This document shows, piece after piece, positions 61,415 through 64,000 of a stretch of DNA of 64,000 bases. Each line of letters opens with the position of its first letter. The stretch's first letter is position 1. A model generated the notes under the pieces. That model was not told the DNA's origin. It searched no databases and was given only the letters and a program-made list of their open reading frames with translations. The DNA is from Hymenobacter busanensis. Its GTDB lineage: Bacteria; Bacteroidota; Bacteroidia; Cytophagales; Hymenobacteraceae. The position numbers and the translations under genes were made by a program. The DNA is taken from assembly GCF_008727865.1 (NCBI RefSeq), contig NZ_VTWU01000005.1, positions 124,001 through 188,000 on the forward strand, written 5' to 3'.

Positions 61415-63529
61415 ATGGCTCGTTTTTCCAGTAGTAAGGCGTCGTTCGTGGCTTTGATGAGCGCACTGTTGATGAGCACGGGAAGCGTGGCACAACCCAC
61501 TGTGCCGGCGGCCCCGCAAACGCACTGCCTGCTGCTGCCACTCGACCCAGCCGAACGCGCTGCGCAAGCCGCACTGGTGGTGGAAGGGGAGGTGCTCAGC
61601 CAGCGTAGTTTCTGGGACGAGAACCACCGGCGCATCTATACCGCCAACATCATACGGGTATACAAGCTGCTAAAGGGGACACTGCCGCCTGACAACGACA
61701 TAATGGTGCTGACCGAAGGTGGTACCGTGGGCTTTGATCGGCAGACACTCACCAACACCCTGGACCTACAGGTTGGTAGCCAGGGGCTTCTCTTTTTAAC
61801 GCCCAAGTCGTTTCCCGGCTTACCCGCCGCGCTGGCCGCCGGCAGTTGGGCCGCTTACGCCAGCCAGCAGGGCCTGGTGCGCTACGACCTGACCACCGGT
61901 ACGGCCGCCGAACCGTTTCGCACATACCCGCACATCGACGCTGCTTTTTACCGCGCTCTGCTTCCGGGCTTGTCGCTGCCGCTCCAAGATGTGCGGCCGA
62001 ATATTGCCTTGGCCGAGGCGCAAAGCCGCCAAGCCGCGAAAACCCGCGACATCAACGCCGTGGTCATTACGGGGTTGAGCCCCACTACCATTACGGCCGG
62101 AACGGGGGCCGTTCTCACCATCAACGGCGCCAGCTTTGGGGCAGCCCCTGGCTCGGTAGCCTTTCGCAACGCCGATGACGGCGGCGCAACCTTCACCCCG
62201 GTGCTTAGTGCTGACATCGTGACGTGGTCGGATACTCAGATTCAGGTGCGGGTTCCTTCGTACAGTGCCGAGGGGCATCCGGCTGGCTCGGGTGTGGTAC
62301 GGGTGGTTACGGCTGCGCAGGAGCAAAGCGTGAGCGTGGCGCAGGTCAACATTGTGTTTGCCCAAACCAACGTGCAGGAAACCAACACGAAGGAGGTGTC
62401 CCCCACCGACCACATCAACCAGAATGGTACCGGAGGCTACACGTTCCGGTTCGATCTGGCCCTGGCGCAAAACGCTTCGGCCGCGGCCGCCTTTCAACGG
62501 GCCCTGGCCCAGTGGCGCTGCCAAACCACCGTCAATTGGGAGGTGGGGCCGCCTCGGCCGGGCCGGGGAGTGGGCGTTGATGGGGTAAACGCCATCGAAT
62601 TCGACCAAGGAGCGGAGTTGCCGGTGCGGATACTGGGGCGCACGTCCAGCAGCTACAAGGGGTGCCGCACCTCTACCGGCGAGGTGGTGTTCTGGGTCAG
62701 CGAAATCGACATGCAGTTCGACGACGGCATTGCGTGGCAGTTCGGGCCCGCCCTGGCCGCTGCCGGTCAGTTCGATTTCGAGTCGGTGGTGGTGCACGAG
62801 TTAGGTCATGCGCAGCAGCTCACGCACCTCATTCAGCCGGGCGCGGTAATGCACTACGCCGTGGCAAGCGGCCAAAACCAGCGGCAGCTGAATGCGGCCC
62901 GCGACGTGGCCGGCGGCCGCACGGTGCTGCTCACCCGCAGTTTTGTGGCCAATGCCTGCGAGCCGGCACCTATGCAGCCCGCGCCGCTGGTGGCGCCGCT
63001 GCAAGCTCAGGCGACGCCCAATAAAACCGTGACACTCAGCTGGACCACCCGCGACGAGTGCAACGTGCAGAGCTACGTGCTGGAGCGAAGTGCCGACGGC
63101 CAAACCTGGCAAACCGTGGCGCAGGTGCCAGCCGCTTCGCCCGCCAGCACTTATACCCGCATCGATACCCAGCCGCTGAGCGACCTGAGCTACTACCGGC
63201 TGCGCGTGGTGCTGGCCAGCGACGGGGCCAGCTTGCCAGCGCCGGCTGTACTGGTGCAGGCCGAAGCCGATGAGTTTTCGGTTTTCCCAAATCCGGTACG
63301 AGGTGCCACGGTGCAACTGCTCTACAAAGCCTCCGGCCCTGGCGACGTGGTAGTGCGCTTGTACGACGCCATCGGGCGCTACCGGTTTGGGCAGCGCCTG
63401 ACGGCAACCCAGGCCGGCCTCAACAAGCTCATTTTGCCGTTGCCGAACGGCCTGCGGGCGGGGTGGTATGCCATGCGGTGGGAGGGCAATGGCCGAAAAG
63501 GCGTTGTTCCGCTGCTAAAAATCGACTAG
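61415..63529 (+). CDS. T9SS-secreted metzincin metalloprotease with IPT/TIG domain
   Basis: A 704-residue protein from ATG 61415 (MARFSSSKASFVALM...), which gives a signal peptide ending SVAQ; a TTG 23 codons earlier is less likely. Domains: a beta-rich N-terminal domain (about 35-200), an IPT/TIG fold (about 220-310, ITGLSPTTITAGTGAVLTIN), then a metzincin protease with the zinc motif HELGHAQQLTH (H461, E462, H465, H471) and a Met-turn at VMHYAV. A fibronectin-like domain follows (about 530-620), and the last 75 residues are a T9SS sorting domain beginning VFPNPVRG. Expected to act outside the cell. Relatives lack a settled name. Confidence 0.88.
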   Translation: MARFSSSKASFVALMSALLMSTGSVAQPTVPAAPQTHCLLLPLDPAERAAQAALVVEGEVLSQRSFWDENHRRIYTANIIRVYKLLKGTLPPDNDIMVLTEGGTVGFDRQTLTNTLDLQVGSQGLLFLTPKSFPGLPAALAAGSWAAYASQQGLVRYDLTTGTAAEPFRTYPHIDAAFYRALLPGLSLPLQDVRPNIALAEAQSRQAAKTRDINAVVITGLSPTTITAGTGAVLTINGASFGAAPGSVAFRNADDGGATFTPVLSADIVTWSDTQIQVRVPSYSAEGHPAGSGVVRVVTAAQEQSVSVAQVNIVFAQTNVQETNTKEVSPTDHINQNGTGGYTFRFDLALAQNASAAAAFQRALAQWRCQTTVNWEVGPPRPGRGVGVDGVNAIEFDQGAELPVRILGRTSSSYKGCRTSTGEVVFWVSEIDMQFDDGIAWQFGPALAAAGQFDFESVVVHELGHAQQLTHLIQPGAVMHYAVASGQNQRQLNAARDVAGGRTVLLTRSFVANACEPAPMQPAPLVAPLQAQATPNKTVTLSWTTRDECNVQSYVLERSADGQTWQTVAQVPAASPASTYTRIDTQPLSDLSYYRLRVVLASDGASLPAPAVLVQAEADEFSVFPNPVRGATVQLLYKASGPGDVVVRLYDAIGRYRFGQRLTATQAGLNKLILPLPNGLRAGWYAMRWEGNGRKGVVPLLKID

Positions 63530-63672
63530 CGGCATAATGTGGTGGGCTTTTTGCCTGGGAAGGCAGCACGACCGGCTGTTTCTGCGCCAACTCCGGCAAC
63601 GCCGCCTTCTGGCCCTGCGTACCGTCGGGCACAGAGGCAGCCAGTTGGTGCTGGTTTCTGCTTTTTGCCCCT

Positions 63673-64000
63673 ATGCAGCCCTTTATGTCTGTTCGTCGTT
63701 TGTTGCCGCTGGCTTTTCTTGTAGTAACCGCCACCACGGCCCAAGCCCAGAAATACCGCACCGCCGCGGGCTTGCGCTTGGGCGGCGGCAACTACGGCCT
63801 CAGCATTCAACAGAAAATAGCTCCCAAAGCCACCCTCGAAGGCTTGGGCATTCTGAACACGCGCGAGGTAACGGGCACCCTGCTAGCCGAGCGGCATTTC
63901 CCCATTCTGGGGCCCAGCCTCAACTACTACTTTGGGGCTGGCGGGCACCTGGGCGGCCACAAAGACTACGGCACCGTGGGCGGTTTCGACGCCATTGTCG
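63673..64000 (+). CDS. outer-membrane beta-barrel protein, 3' partial
   Basis: ATG 63673 (MQPFMSVRRLLPLAFLVV) starts a frame open to the end of the window, with 109 residues visible. The second Met, at residue 5, is an alternative start. A signal peptide ends at AQAQ. Barrel strands follow: YRTAAGLRLGGGNYGLSIQ, KATLEGLGIL, GTLLAERHFPI and LNYYFGAGGHLGGH, a pattern common in small Bacteroidota barrels. The C-terminus is outside the window. Confidence 0.75.
   Translation, partial: MQPFMSVRRLLPLAFLVVTATTAQAQKYRTAAGLRLGGGNYGLSIQQKIAPKATLEGLGILNTREVTGTLLAERHFPILGPSLNYYFGAGGHLGGHKDYGTVGGFDAIV

Overview
The window comes from a high-GC member of the Bacteroidota, most likely a Hymenobacter-like cytophagian. 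Three secreted proteins end in type IX secretion (T9SS) sorting domains with a PNPF/PNPV motif. TAnnTTTG-type -7 promoter elements precede several genes, and Shine-Dalgarno sequences are largely absent. Family markers include DUF4142 lipoproteins, BatA/DUF58/MoxR genes, a BlaI-M56-TonB pair and outer-membrane beta-barrel proteins. This is chromosomal sequence. I see no rRNA, tRNA, CRISPR array, transposase or phage gene.

Layout. 1-9.9 kb: a 5'-truncated kynurenine 3-monooxygenase, a PAP2-like membrane protein, a large T9SS beta-propeller protein, rpoN (sigma-54), asnS, a DUF3592 protein, a Rof-like Rho-binding protein and a second T9SS protein. 10-16.3 kb: two related YYY-rich secreted proteins, then a surface-polymer O-acetylation locus (two AlgX/AlgJ-like SGNH proteins, one MBOAT acyltransferase and the 5' stub of a second MBOAT gene). 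16.3-26 kb: uvrA, a TMEM175-type channel, three small DUF4142/lipoprotein genes, and an ECF sigma factor next to a membrane protein that joins an anti-sigma-like cytoplasmic end to a periplasmic trypsin-like protease. 26-35 kb: a MoxR-DUF58-BatA-type operon of unknown function with an outlying DUF4159 gene. 35-43 kb: two tandem beta-barrel proteins and two tandem TldD-TldE protease pairs; both TldD copies carry a twin-arginine signal. 43-46 kb: McrBC modification-dependent restriction and a 47-residue microprotein. 46-53 kb: a two-GAF sigma-54 activator divergent from a TolC-UspA-EmrA-EmrB efflux operon, with palindromic operators and a sigma-54-like promoter between them. 53-64 kb: a lipoprotein, BlaI with an M56-TonB sensor behind two palindromic operators, a penicillin-acylase family enzyme, RlpA with a SPOR domain, a DUF72 protein, a T9SS metzincin protease and a 3'-truncated beta-barrel protein.

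Themes. Local duplication is frequent: the YYY-rich proteins, the AlgX/MBOAT cassette, DUF4142 lipoproteins, beta-barrels and TldD/TldE are all tandem paralogues. Non-ATG starts are also frequent; TTG is the best start for three of the five genes of the MoxR operon, both tldD genes and emrB. The observations I rate highest are the sigma-54 regulator/operator/efflux unit, the ECF sigma factor beside an anti-sigma/protease fusion, and a possible Tat hitch-hiking TldD/TldE complex.
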